Shown: positions 14,092 through 23,022, counted from the stretch's first letter. The stretch is DNA of 27,055 nt from an uncultured Gammaproteobacteria bacterium (GCA_938003715.1 CALKYK010000143.1:1-27055), one strand, 5' to 3'. Translations and numbers: made by a program. Notes: generated by a model not told the origin, from the sequence alone.

Positions 14092-15753
14092 ATGGCGCAG
14101 CATCACAACTGGACTAGACGCCGGTTCATGGCGACCTCGTCTATCATCGCCGGAGTCGCATCGTTGCCGCAGCGGTCGATCGCCGACGACGGCTGGAATC
14201 CCGGCATCGTCTCGCACCTGATTCCTGCCGCCAGTCACGAGCGTTTCGCCCTCAAGGCGTCGTTCGCCGAGCGGATCGACGAACTTCCGCTGCTGCACGT
14301 CGGTGGGCGCAGCGTTGCTGGCGTGCCGACCGACTCGGCGAACCGGTTTTTCTCCTTCGACGTCGACGGGCTCGAGCCGGACGTCGAGTACGCGCTGCGC
14401 CTGACGGACGCCGGCAACAGCAACCTGTGCGACGAATGGCCGCTCCGCACCTTCCCGGCACCGGACGCAGCAAGGGAGCACGTGCGCATCGTCGCCTACA
14501 CCTGCGCAGGCGGCCACCCGGGCGATGCCGACTGGTTCCTGCCGATCGAAGTTCGCAGGCGACTCTTGCGCCGCGCGCTGTCGTTCGCGCCGCAGGCGAT
14601 CATTGCGATCGGCGATCACATCTACTGGGACCAGCGCACGGAACTGGAGAATCGCGGCGAGACGTACGGCGAGCGGGTCCGGCGCTTCTACGAAAGCGTC
14701 GGCTGGCTCGATCGCACGATGCCGGCGCTCGGAACGCGCAACGAGATCTCGCTGAAAGCGGCCATCGGCCCGCAGATCGGCGAGCTGTACGGTACGCTGC
14801 TGCGCTCGACGCCGTCCTATTTCGTCAGCGACGATCACGACTACTTCGAGAACGACGACGCCGACCCGAACATGGTCACGTTCCCGCCCGACGTCTACCA
14901 GCTCGAGTTCGCGCGTTTCGCGAGAAACGCGTTCCTGCCGGAGTTCCTGCCGGACCCGAATCGCCCGCTCATGATGTCCGGCACCGGCGCCGGCGACCGC
15001 GCGCCCGGCATCTCGGAAGCGTTCGGCACGTTTCGCTACGGACGACTCGTCGAAACGCTGATTTACGACTGCGCGCGCTACCTGAGCCTGAAGGGCGATC
15101 ACGCCGGGCTCGTGCCGCCGGAAGTCGAACGCTGGCTGCTCGCGCGCACCGCCGACCAAAGCGTTGCGCAACTGCTGCACGTGCCGTCGCACCCGTTCGG
15201 CTGGTCAGCGGGCAAGTGGGGGGAATGGTATCCCGACGTGGCCGACACCGGTGACAACGAGGCGCCCGAGATCGCGCAGTGCTGCGACGCCGGCGACAGG
15301 CGCGTCGTGCTCACGACCGAGCGCGATAAATTCCTCTGGCAGCGCGGCTGGTGGCTGCAGCACCAGCGATTGCTTCAGAGCCTGAACGCACAACAGAAGC
15401 GGGCGGGCGTCGTGCTGTCGGGCGACCTGCACGCGATCAGCCACGCCACGCTGCAAAAGAGCGCCGACCTCGACCTGTCTCAGAACCCGGTACACACGGT
15501 GCTCACCGGCACGCTCGGCACGCAGAACGGCTGGCCGTCGGACGCCCGTGGCACGCCGCCGCTCGCGGCGATCGGCCTGGTTCACGAGTCCCGCGGTGCG
15601 GTTCAGGAGAAAAACGGTTTTACGGTGCTGGATATCGCGCCGGACGCAATCGACGTGAGCCTTTACGCATGGAAGACCGGTGAGCCGCTGAGCGCCATCG
15701 ATACGCTGCAGCCGTATCATCGTGCCGTGATCGACCGGCGCGCCGCCGCCTGA
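14092..15753 (+). CDS. Tat-exported PhoD-like metallophosphatase
   Basis: A 553-residue protein starting with a twin-arginine signal (TRRRFMATSSIIAGVASLP, residues 8-26), so it folds in the cytoplasm and is exported. After an N-terminal beta-rich domain (ending FFSFDVDGLEPDVEYALRL) the metallophosphatase domain shows its metal-binding blocks: IGDHIYWD (D175, H176), SDDHDYFEND (D247, D248, H249) and SGDLHAISH (D445, H447). PhoD-family enzymes are Ca/Fe-dependent phosphodiesterase or alkaline phosphatases. The blocks here depart from canonical PhoD wording (GDHIYW where GDYIYE is usual), so this is a divergent branch and the substrate is open. TTAAGGC precedes the ATG. Its TGA abuts the TCA complement of the opposing sulfotransferase stop with no gap. 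It may supply phosphate or process a phosphodiester; I cannot link it firmly to its neighbours. Confidence 0.85.
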   Translation: MAQHHNWTRRRFMATSSIIAGVASLPQRSIADDGWNPGIVSHLIPAASHERFALKASFAERIDELPLLHVGGRSVAGVPTDSANRFFSFDVDGLEPDVEYALRLTDAGNSNLCDEWPLRTFPAPDAAREHVRIVAYTCAGGHPGDADWFLPIEVRRRLLRRALSFAPQAIIAIGDHIYWDQRTELENRGETYGERVRRFYESVGWLDRTMPALGTRNEISLKAAIGPQIGELYGTLLRSTPSYFVSDDHDYFENDDADPNMVTFPPDVYQLEFARFARNAFLPEFLPDPNRPLMMSGTGAGDRAPGISEAFGTFRYGRLVETLIYDCARYLSLKGDHAGLVPPEVERWLLARTADQSVAQLLHVPSHPFGWSAGKWGEWYPDVADTGDNEAPEIAQCCDAGDRRVVLTTERDKFLWQRGWWLQHQRLLQSLNAQQKRAGVVLSGDLHAISHATLQKSADLDLSQNPVHTVLTGTLGTQNGWPSDARGTPPLAAIGLVHESRGAVQEKNGFTVLDIAPDAIDVSLYAWKTGEPLSAIDTLQPYHRAVIDRRAAA

Positions 15754-17733
15754 TCAGAGCACCTTTCGTTCCTCGAGGATTTTTCGCACCGGTGCGAGGT
15801 GCTTCTCGTAGTGTTTCCATTGCGCTATCGCGTCCTTGTAAATCGGCTGCCGCACCTGCTCCGAGCTCGCCGTGCGCACCGCACGCTCCGTGCGATGAAA
15901 TTCGATACAGCCCTCCTCGAACGGCAGCCCGCAATGCTCGAGCATGCGCTTCACCTGTGACTCGAGATCGGCGACCACGTCCTCGTATTGCACGGTCAGC
16001 ACGCCGCCCGGCAGGATCGACTGCCAGTGATCCATCAGCCGCACATAGTCGGCATAGTAATTCGCGATGTCTTCCTGGCTATAGGTGAACTCCTGGCCCT
16101 GCGCAAACAGCTGCTTCAGATTGGCGAAGCAGGCGGCCATCGGTTCGCGCCGCGCGTCGATGATGGTGGCGTTCGGCAGGATGCGCTTGATCAGCGCAAC
16201 GTGCATGAAATTGTTCGGCAGCTTGTCGATGAAGCGGGGTTTGCCTTCCCGGTAAATTCGGGACCGGGCGAGATACTGCTGGCCCAGTGCCTGCCGCTGG
16301 TCGAGAGTCAGTTCCTCGATGATGCCGGGATACAGGATCTCGTCCGTGCGCTTTCTCCGTCCCGCAACGTCGGTTGCGATCTGGCCGATGAACGGCAACT
16401 CGGCAGTCGCTTCGACCATCGAGTGACTGGCGAGTATCTGCTCGAGCAGGGTCGAACCGGCGCGCGGCAAACCCACGATGAAGATCGGTTCGTCCGATTC
16501 GTGGCCCGTGCCGTCGAACCAGTCCGCCGAGGTCTGCGCGATGGCGGCGTCGACGCGGGCCTTTGTGTCGTCACGGTCGTAGGCGCTGAAGCGGCGCTTG
16601 ATCTGGTTGCCGGTCGTGTAGGCGGCGAACGAATCGTCGTACTCTCCGGCATCCTCGAGCGCCTTGCCGAGCGCAAACGCGAGATGGAACTTGTCCGGTC
16701 CGTCACGTTCGATCGCCTCGAGACGCTCACGCATCGACGCGACCTGCGCGTCGCTGAAGCGAAACGTCTTGAGATTCGCGAGACTCCACCAGGCCTCGCC
16801 GGCGTCCGGGTCCGCTTCGATCGCTTTCAGGTAGGTGTCGATGGCCTCGTCGCCCTTGCCGCCGTAGCGCAGCGAGTGGCCGAAGTTGGTCAGGATCCTC
16901 GGATTGTCCGGCGCCTGCCGGATCACCGCGGCGAACTTCTCGTGCGCCTCGTCGAAGCGCCCGGCCATGGACAGGAGCGCCGCCTGCTGGGACAGGTAGG
17001 CGAGGTTGCCCGGCACCGCCCGCTGCAGCCGGTCCATTTCCACGAGCGCCTTGTCGAATCGCTGCTGGCGCCCGAGCGCGGTAACGTAGTTGCTGCGTGC
17101 GAAATGGAAGTCGGGCGCGAGCTCGAGGCAGCGCTCGAGCAGCTTTATTGCCTCGTCCACTATCCCTAAATCGATGCCGATCTGTGCCAGCAGGCGAATG
17201 GCGTCCACGTCCATCGGCCGCTGCCGCAGGTACTCGCGGACGATTCCCTCGGCGATGCCGAGGCGTCCCTTCGAATACAGGTCGTAGGCTTTCTGCAGCG
17301 CCGGATCGGGCTCGGTCGTTCCGAGCGAGCGGCGATACGCTTCGGCGGCGCCCGGGTGGTCGCCTTCGGCCGAACGGATCTCGCAAAGCGCGATCCACGC
17401 CGGCTTCAGCGTCGCGTCGATGGATGCGGCGGACTCGAGCGCCTGGCGGGCCGCCGCCAGCCTGCCCATAGACAACAGGTCGAGGCCCAGTTCGAGGTGG
17501 GCGGCGGCAAAGCCGGGCATCGCCTCGACGACACCGCGGAGCAGCGCAACGGCCTTTTCGTGCTCGCCGGCCCGGCGCAGTGCGGCACCCTGCATGAACT
17601 CGAAGCGCTTGTCACCGGGCGCAAGGTCGAGCGCCGTTTCGCAGGCCCTGATGACGTCTTCCGGCCGGTTCTCGCGGGTGGCCGCTCGAGCCGCCTCGAG
17701 CAACCCGTCGAGTTCTTCCGTCGTCGCGTTCAC
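15754..17733 (-). CDS. TPR-repeat sulfotransferase (Sulfotransfer_3 / TPST-like), copy 2
   Basis: A 659-residue paralogue of the copy at 8363. TPR repeats fill residues about 15-385 (for example GRFDEAHEKFAAVIRQAPDNP). The sulfotransferase domain has the PAPS loop IFIVGLPRAGSTLLEQILASH near 415-434 and DARREPMAACFANLKQLF near 523-540. The C-terminal block FHRTERAVRTASSEQVRQPI is nearly identical to copy 1. I chose the GTG at 17733: it has GGAGA 6 bases upstream and lines up with the N-terminus of copy 1. The alternative GTG at 17763 would add ten residues. It lies downstream of the second TonB receptor, after a strong hairpin, exactly as copy 1 does. No PAPS-synthesis gene is visible. The acceptor is unknown; a protein is likely given the TPR scaffold. 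Confidence 0.92.
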   Translation of the reverse strand: MNATTEELDGLLEAARAATRENRPEDVIRACETALDLAPGDKRFEFMQGAALRRAGEHEKAVALLRGVVEAMPGFAAAHLELGLDLLSMGRLAAARQALESAASIDATLKPAWIALCEIRSAEGDHPGAAEAYRRSLGTTEPDPALQKAYDLYSKGRLGIAEGIVREYLRQRPMDVDAIRLLAQIGIDLGIVDEAIKLLERCLELAPDFHFARSNYVTALGRQQRFDKALVEMDRLQRAVPGNLAYLSQQAALLSMAGRFDEAHEKFAAVIRQAPDNPRILTNFGHSLRYGGKGDEAIDTYLKAIEADPDAGEAWWSLANLKTFRFSDAQVASMRERLEAIERDGPDKFHLAFALGKALEDAGEYDDSFAAYTTGNQIKRRFSAYDRDDTKARVDAAIAQTSADWFDGTGHESDEPIFIVGLPRAGSTLLEQILASHSMVEATAELPFIGQIATDVAGRRKRTDEILYPGIIEELTLDQRQALGQQYLARSRIYREGKPRFIDKLPNNFMHVALIKRILPNATIIDARREPMAACFANLKQLFAQGQEFTYSQEDIANYYADYVRLMDHWQSILPGGVLTVQYEDVVADLESQVKRMLEHCGLPFEEGCIEFHRTERAVRTASSEQVRQPIYKDAIAQWKHYEKHLAPVRKILEERKVL

Positions 17734-17797
17734 GGCGTCTCCGTCATCCGTGAATCTTCGCACCGCCTCGATCGTTCATCCATAGCGGTACAAAACA

Positions 17798-17821
17798 AAA
17801 GGCGCCCGGGAGGGCGCCTTT
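17798..17821. terminator. Strong bidirectional hairpin terminator between receptor 2 and sulfotransferase 2
   Basis: AAAGGCGCCC (17798-17807) pairs perfectly with GGGCGCCTTT (17812-17821) around a 4-base loop. Read on the minus strand, after the receptor, it is followed by a T-rich run (TTTTGTTTTGT), a good intrinsic terminator. It lies 22 bases past the receptor stop and 65 bases ahead of the sulfotransferase start, so the sulfotransferase is either on read-through or on its own promoter. Confidence 0.82.
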
Positions 17822-17842
17822 CGTTCGGGTTGACGCGTCCGC

Positions 17843-20296
17843 TCAGAATCTGCGGCGGTAGGCCAGGCCGATCGTACGCGGCCGGTTGATCGTTACCCTT
17901 GAGTCCCAGCTCACCGCGTTGATCCAGACGTCGCCGCGCTCGTCCGCTTCGTTGCGCACGGAGGACTCGGCCGCCCACTCCTGGCGGTCGAGTCCGACAG
18001 CGAGGTTCACGACCTGGTAGGCCTGCTGCGTCCTGCGTGCCGTCGGGATCGTGCCGCCCTCGAACAGCGTGTTGAACGAATCGCCGGTGTAGACGAATGC
18101 GCCCTGCAGGTACCAATCATTCGTCCAGGTGTAGCGCGACGTGAGGTTCCACTTCCATTCGGGGATCCTCGGCAGCGGCGTGCCGGCTGCCGCATCCGGC
18201 GGCGCCGCACCCGGGGCGTTCGGATCGGCCGGCGGATTGCGCCAGTAGTCCGACGTCAGCTCCGACTTGTAGATGTAGGAAAACGCGCCGCCGAGCGTCC
18301 AGTTGTCGGCTACCAGCATCGTGAAGTCGCCCTCGACGCCGTTCGACTCGGCATTGCCGACGTTGAACGTCAGCGTCAGCGGCGAGATCGACGTATCGAG
18401 ACGCGAGAACTGGAAGTCTTCCCATTCCTGCCAGTATGCCGCCACGTTGATGCGCATGCGGCCGTCCATGAGCGTCGACTTCAGGCCGATCTCGGTCGAG
18501 GTCAGGAAGTCCGAATTGAACGCGCAGCCGATGTTCGACTGGCCCTGCCCACCGATGCCCGATATGGCTCGGGTCTCACACATGCGATTCAGGCTGCCCG
18601 GTCGATAGCCTTCGCCCCAGGCCGTGTACACCATGGTGTCGTCGTTGAGTGAATAGTCCAGGCTGACGCGGAATACTTCGTCGCTGCCTTCCGTGAGCCG
18701 CTCGCTGGCCGAGCATCCGCCTTCGCCGTAGTTGTTGTCCGGATGACCCGGATCCCATCCGCCGCAGGGCCACCACACGGTGCCGGAGAAGCCGTCGAGT
18801 CGGGCTTCGTAATCGAAGGTGCGCACACTGGCGCTCGCGGACAGCTGGTCCGAGAAATCGATGCTCGCCTCGCCGAAGAAGGCCGTTTCCTCGTAGGGCC
18901 GCCGGAAATTCGTCGTCCAGTAGATGTCCGGCGCCTCGACGAACGCGCCCGGGATGTTGGCCAGTCCGAGTACGTGCCAGTCGCCGTCGTTGAAGTTCTC
19001 GACTTCGGAGTAGAACGCGCCGACCAGCCAGCGGAACCGCCGCTCCGGATCGGAGGCATAGCGGATCTCGTAGTTGGTGCTGTCCCAGCCGCCGAGCGAC
19101 GAGATATAGCCACGCGGATCCTCGCAGGCGCCGAAGCCGATGTAGCAGGAGTAGTACGGCTGTACGAAGCCGTAGGAGACGTAGTAGTCGTTATACAGCG
19201 AGTATTCGACGTATGACGACTGGTCCCGATCGAGGTCCGCGACCGTGGCGGTCAGCGTGCCGCCGGCGACCTGGCCTTCGACCTTGAGGGAGAACTGTAC
19301 CCAGTCGTCCTCCGACCAGTCGGGCAGCAGACGCGACACGACGAGATCGCCCAGCGTCGGGTCGTGGTCCCAGACGCCTTCCGTCTCGAGGCTCTGGAAC
19401 ACGATGCCTGCGGTCACGGTCCAGTTGTCGTTCAGGTCGATGCCGAGTGCCGCCCGGCCGCCGATCGTCGTCGCCTCGTTGAAGTTTTCCTTGACGATTT
19501 CTGCGTTGTCGTAGGTCTGGTCCGCGGCGATCGCGTCCCACACCGGGTCGGCGCCGCCGGTACGAACGTTGCCGTTCCTGAACGTATGCGAGCCCAGGAT
19601 ATTGTCGATGTAACCGCCTTCCTCCTTGACGTAGCCCACGAGGCGAACGGCCGCCCGCTCGCTGAGCGGGACGTTGACGTAGCCTTCCAGCAGGTAACCG
19701 AAGTCACCGCTCTTGGGCACGCTGCCATCGATGCTGTAACCCGCCGAGAAGCCGCTGGTATCCGGCTGGTTCGTGATGATGCGCATCGCACCGGACTGCG
19801 CGTTGGCGCCGAACGTCGTGCCCTGCGGGCCGGCCAGCACCTCGATACGCTGCACGTCGTAGATGTGCGGGTTGAGGTAAGAGCCGACCGCCGTGACCGG
19901 CTGCTCGTCGAGGTAGACAGCCACACTCGGGTTCGCGCCGATGCCCGATTCGCCGCCGGAGGAGATGCCGCGGATGTAGACGTTGCCGTCACCCGGGCCG
20001 AGCGTGACGAAGCTGACGTTCGGCAGCAGCTGGATGTAGTCCTCCATGCCGGTGATGTTGAGGTCTTCGAGCTGCTGCTCGCCCATCACCATTACGGAAA
20101 TCGGAATGTCCTGTACGCCCTGTTCGCGCTTCGTCGCGGTTACGACGATTTCTTCGAGTGCGCGCCCCTGCGCGCCCTGCTGCTGCGCGACGGCCTGCGG
20201 TGCGACCATTGCGGTGCTGACGCCGCAGGCGGCAATGACGCCCTGACGCACGGCACTCATCCGGAAGACTTTTGTCTCGCGTTTTGCCCGAGCCAT
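17843..20296 (-). CDS. TonB-dependent outer-membrane receptor (copy 2, paired with TPR-sulfotransferase)
   Basis: An 817-residue TonB-dependent transporter. A signal peptide with a long basic n-region (cleavage likely after AVA, residue 37) precedes LEEIVVTATKRE (47-58). The plug has DIPISVMVM, VYIRGI, VAVYLDEQPV and RIEVLAGPQGTTFGANAQSGAMRIITNQP. The barrel ends with an aromatic residue (YRRRF). It resembles copy 1 throughout the plug but the barrels differ, so the ligands may too. Near residues 360-392 there is a tyrosine- and cysteine-rich run containing YNDYYVSYGF and PYYSCYIGFGAC, with 9 tyrosines in 27 residues, comparable in position and makeup to copy 1. The ATG follows GAGAGGGGGAACAGG, and an extended -10 promoter lies about 100 bases upstream. 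It heads a two-gene unit with the sulfotransferase beyond a terminator-like hairpin. Confidence 0.95.
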   Translation of the reverse strand: MARAKRETKVFRMSAVRQGVIAACGVSTAMVAPQAVAQQQGAQGRALEEIVVTATKREQGVQDIPISVMVMGEQQLEDLNITGMEDYIQLLPNVSFVTLGPGDGNVYIRGISSGGESGIGANPSVAVYLDEQPVTAVGSYLNPHIYDVQRIEVLAGPQGTTFGANAQSGAMRIITNQPDTSGFSAGYSIDGSVPKSGDFGYLLEGYVNVPLSERAAVRLVGYVKEEGGYIDNILGSHTFRNGNVRTGGADPVWDAIAADQTYDNAEIVKENFNEATTIGGRAALGIDLNDNWTVTAGIVFQSLETEGVWDHDPTLGDLVVSRLLPDWSEDDWVQFSLKVEGQVAGGTLTATVADLDRDQSSYVEYSLYNDYYVSYGFVQPYYSCYIGFGACEDPRGYISSLGGWDSTNYEIRYASDPERRFRWLVGAFYSEVENFNDGDWHVLGLANIPGAFVEAPDIYWTTNFRRPYEETAFFGEASIDFSDQLSASASVRTFDYEARLDGFSGTVWWPCGGWDPGHPDNNYGEGGCSASERLTEGSDEVFRVSLDYSLNDDTMVYTAWGEGYRPGSLNRMCETRAISGIGGQGQSNIGCAFNSDFLTSTEIGLKSTLMDGRMRINVAAYWQEWEDFQFSRLDTSISPLTLTFNVGNAESNGVEGDFTMLVADNWTLGGAFSYIYKSELTSDYWRNPPADPNAPGAAPPDAAAGTPLPRIPEWKWNLTSRYTWTNDWYLQGAFVYTGDSFNTLFEGGTIPTARRTQQAYQVVNLAVGLDRQEWAAESSVRNEADERGDVWINAVSWDSRVTINRPRTIGLAYRRRF

Positions 20297-20610
20297 CCTG
20301 TTCCCCCTCTCGTTGTCCGGCCGATCGAACCGGTAGCTTGTTGGATCGGTGCAACGCGGAGGCGGCAGTGCCTGCGGCTGCGCGTGCGCCGTGTTTCACG
20401 GCAGTATAGCACCGGGTTTTTTGCCAAAGGGTAACAATGAGCTGTCTGAAAGCGACGCCGACTTTCCCCGAAACGACGCTCCACCCTATGCCCCGGACGC
20501 ATATGTTGTGAAAACCCTACAAATTGGGTTCGAATTCGTCTTACTTGGTCGCTCGCCGCCCGGCTGTGCTAAAAAGCCCGCCTGTGCCGAACCGTCGACG
20601 GAGCGCCCGC
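20297..20610. other. 314-bp divergent intergenic region between receptor 2 and the serine hydrolase
   Basis: This stretch separates two divergent genes. It holds the receptor's ribosome site, the extended -10 at 20403-20411 and, near 20600, the GGAG ribosome site of the hydrolase. Base composition falls around 20410-20560, as expected of promoter DNA. I see no small gene, RNA or clear operator in it. Confidence 0.6.
20403..20411 (-). promoter_or_regulatory. Extended -10 promoter for receptor 2
   Basis: On the minus strand the sequence reads TGCTATACT, a close match to an extended -10 (TGnTATAAT). A good -35 at normal spacing is not visible, which is common for extended -10 promoters. Transcription would begin near 20396, leaving a leader of about 100 bases before the ATG. 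Confidence 0.5.
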
Positions 20611-21876
20611 ATGCGTGCCCTTGCCTTTGCCCTGATCCTCGTGCCGACGATCGCGGTCGCGGAGCCGCTGCCGCACGCGGCACCCGAAGCGGTCGGCTTT
20701 TCCGCCGCGCGCCTCGAGCAAATTACCGAGTACGCGCGGCGCGAGGTCGAGGCAGGACGGCTCGCCGGCGTCGTGACGATGGTCGCGCGCCACGGCCGTG
20801 TCGTGCACTTCGAGGCGGTCGGACAGTACGGCGTGGACAACGACAGGCCGATGGACCGCGATGCCCTGTTTCGCATCTTCTCGATGACCAAACCGGTGAC
20901 GACCGTGGCCGCGATGATGCTCTACGAGGAGGGGGCGTTTCACCTCGGCGACCCGGTGTCGAAGTACCTGCCCGAGTTCGCCGACCAGACCGTGTATCAC
21001 GATGGCGAGATCGTGCCGGTTTCGGACGAGATGACGATCGAGCAGCTCATGACGCACACGGCCGGCCTGACCTACGGCGGCATCGACGAACACCCGGTCG
21101 AGGTCGCGTACACCGAGGCGAAACTCTGGGAAAGCGCGGATCTCGACGAATTCGTCGGCCGGCTGGCCGCGATCCCGCTGCGCTTCGAGCCCGGTACGCG
21201 CTATCACTACAGCGTCGCGACCGACGTCCTCGGCGCGGTCGTCGAACGCCTCAGCGGCGAATCGCTCGATGATTTTTTCCGCACCCGCATTTTCGAGCCG
21301 CTCGGCATGCACGATACGTTTTTCAACGTGCCCGACGACAAGCTCGATCGCCTGGTTTCCAATCACTACTGGGATGCCGAGGCCGGGGCACTTGCGCTGC
21401 TCGACCCAGGGTACGCGTCAGCGCCGAACGGGGTAACGCTCTTTACCGGCGGCGCCGGCCTGAAGTCGACCGCGTCCGACTACATGATCTTCAGCGAGAT
21501 GCTGCGCAACGGCGGCAGTTACGGGGGCGTACGCATACTCGGGCCGAAAACCGTGCAGTACATGCGCATGCCGCAGATCACGCAGGCGGTGCGCGACGAA
21601 GCCAGTGATGAATACCCGGCGTATCACCTGTATCCGGGCCAGTCGTTCGGGCTCGGCTTCGGCGTGATCACCGATCCCGGCCAGAGCGGCGTCGTGTCCT
21701 CGCGCGGCGAGTATTCCTGGGGCGGCGCGGCGAACACGAAGTTCTGGATCGATCCCGAGGAAGACCTCGTCGCGATCCTGATGTCGCAGATCATGGGCTC
21801 GCCGTGGAGCGATGCCACGCGCTTTTCGATGAAGGTTGCGACCTACCAGGCGCTCACCGACCTGCACAGCGACTAG
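20611..21876 (+). CDS. Secreted serine hydrolase, class C beta-lactamase/esterase family
   Basis: A 421-residue protein with a cleavable signal peptide (RALAFALILVPTIAVAEP) and the penicillin-binding-protein fold. The nucleophile motif S-x-x-K is S91-M-T-K94 in FRIFSMTKPVTT. The second motif is Y200-S-V in YHYSVATDVLG. A C-terminal GGAANTKFWIDP replaces the KTG-type triad, as in EstB-like esterases. MTIEQLMTHTAGLTYGG and FEPLGMHDTFF are typical of these esterase and D-aminopeptidase relatives. I chose the ATG at 20611 because GGAG lies 7 bases upstream and the signal peptide begins there; the longer open frame back to 20524 adds a non-signal-like leader. It probably cleaves an ester or amide in the periplasm; a true beta-lactamase role is unlikely. 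It converges on the disrupted transporter with a 6-bp gap. Confidence 0.9.
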   Translation: MRALAFALILVPTIAVAEPLPHAAPEAVGFSAARLEQITEYARREVEAGRLAGVVTMVARHGRVVHFEAVGQYGVDNDRPMDRDALFRIFSMTKPVTTVAAMMLYEEGAFHLGDPVSKYLPEFADQTVYHDGEIVPVSDEMTIEQLMTHTAGLTYGGIDEHPVEVAYTEAKLWESADLDEFVGRLAAIPLRFEPGTRYHYSVATDVLGAVVERLSGESLDDFFRTRIFEPLGMHDTFFNVPDDKLDRLVSNHYWDAEAGALALLDPGYASAPNGVTLFTGGAGLKSTASDYMIFSEMLRNGGSYGGVRILGPKTVQYMRMPQITQAVRDEASDEYPAYHLYPGQSFGLGFGVITDPGQSGVVSSRGEYSWGGAANTKFWIDPEEDLVAILMSQIMGSPWSDATRFSMKVATYQALTDLHSD

Positions 21877-21882
21877 CAGCGA

Positions 21883-23007
21883 TCAAACAATGGCGAGCTC
21901 TTTTCGCCGCCTGACGACCAGCGCGTACACCGCGGCGTAGCTGCCGATCACGACCAGGCCCACCCACTCGATTTCCAGCGGCGTGAACTGGTACAGCAGC
22001 ACCAGGCCGTACAGCGCGAGCCAGTTGCCGCCGACGTACTTCGCGAGGCCGAGCCGGTCGACGGTCAGGTTCAGGTTCTGCGTGTACAGACGGATCAGCG
22101 AGTCCAGCGAATTGGCGACGAAAATGACGCCGACGACGATCATCGCGATGCGCCAGAAGTCGGCCACCGCGATGTCGTTCGAGAAATAGTAGTAAAGCAC
22201 CGAGAACCAGATCGCGATCGGTATCGATGGCACGATCAGGAGTGCGAAGAACAGGTGCCAGGTCTTCAGGCCGCCGACGAAACGCGACACGAACTGGCCG
22301 ATCATGATGCTCCACGCAAACCACCAGTAGAGATAAAACTGGTGGTAGTCGCTGACCGGCAACACGAAGCGGTGAATGTTCGCAAAGTACTCGCCGATGT
22401 TCGACATCGACTTCGCAAGGCCGCCAAACCCCATCCCCGATGCCAGCCAAACGCCGGCAATGAGCGCAAAGAACAGCCAGGTCGACGACACGGACAGGAT
22501 CGCGATGAAGCGTATGTGCGTGCTGGACAGCGCCGCGAACAGCACGACGGCACCGACCAGCGCGAAGCGTGCGGCGTCGCTGATGCCGTCGATGTAGCTC
22601 GGCAGGTAGACGAGAAACAGGTAGCCGGTGAATGCGCAGGTGCCGATGATGACGACGTTGTTCGTGAACTTGATCGCCGGAATCTCGAACAGCTTGAGGC
22701 GCGGCTCGACGATGCAGAAGTAGAAGGTCGTGAGCAAGTAAACGCCCCAGAAGAGGAAACCCCAGAAGCCGAACTCGAACGCGAGCGGGTGGGCGAAGTA
22801 CGACGTGGCTTACGTCGCGTACGCCTGGAAATCGACCAGCGGAAACATGATCAACCCGACGTCGAGGCCGGACGTGAACAGGATCGCGATGAACGTGAAC
22901 AGCGAGGCCGGCATCGAGCCGGTACAGCGCAGGTTGCGGTAGCGCACGACCAGCAGCAGCGACGTCAGGGTCGTGACGACGATCGCGATCGAGAGAATCA
23001 GCGTCAC
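21883..23007 (-). pseudogene. Short BCCT-type transporter gene interrupted by an in-frame TAA
   Basis: The frame from a GTG at 23007 to the stop at 21883 encodes 373 residues plus one internal TAA at 22810-22812. Upstream of the TAA lies MTLILSIAIVVTTLTSLLL to DVGLIMFPLVDFQAYAT; downstream the same frame continues directly ATSYFAHPLAFEFGFWGF and on through at least eight membrane segments, including the BCCT-like LYWWFAWSIMIGQFVSRF. The two halves read as one protein, so a single nonsense change is the simplest account. A restart at 22737 would lose the first two or three membrane segments. The start has AAGGA upstream and lies 15 bp after the hydrolase gene in the betA operon, so the intact version probably imported choline or a similar compound. 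The protein is shorter than typical BCCT carriers. Sequencing error and stop-codon readthrough are not excluded. Confidence 0.8.
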
Positions 23008-23022
23008 TTGCCCGGTCCTTGA

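Noticed and set aside
20611..21876. AmpC-type beta-lactamase conferring resistance
   Set aside because: The SxxK and YxS motifs fit, but the KTG motif is absent and the wording is that of EstB-like esterases.
22810..22812. Programmed stop-codon readthrough in the transporter
   Set aside because: No stimulatory structure beyond a small inverted repeat, and the neighbouring gene is also disrupted, so decay or sequence error is simpler.
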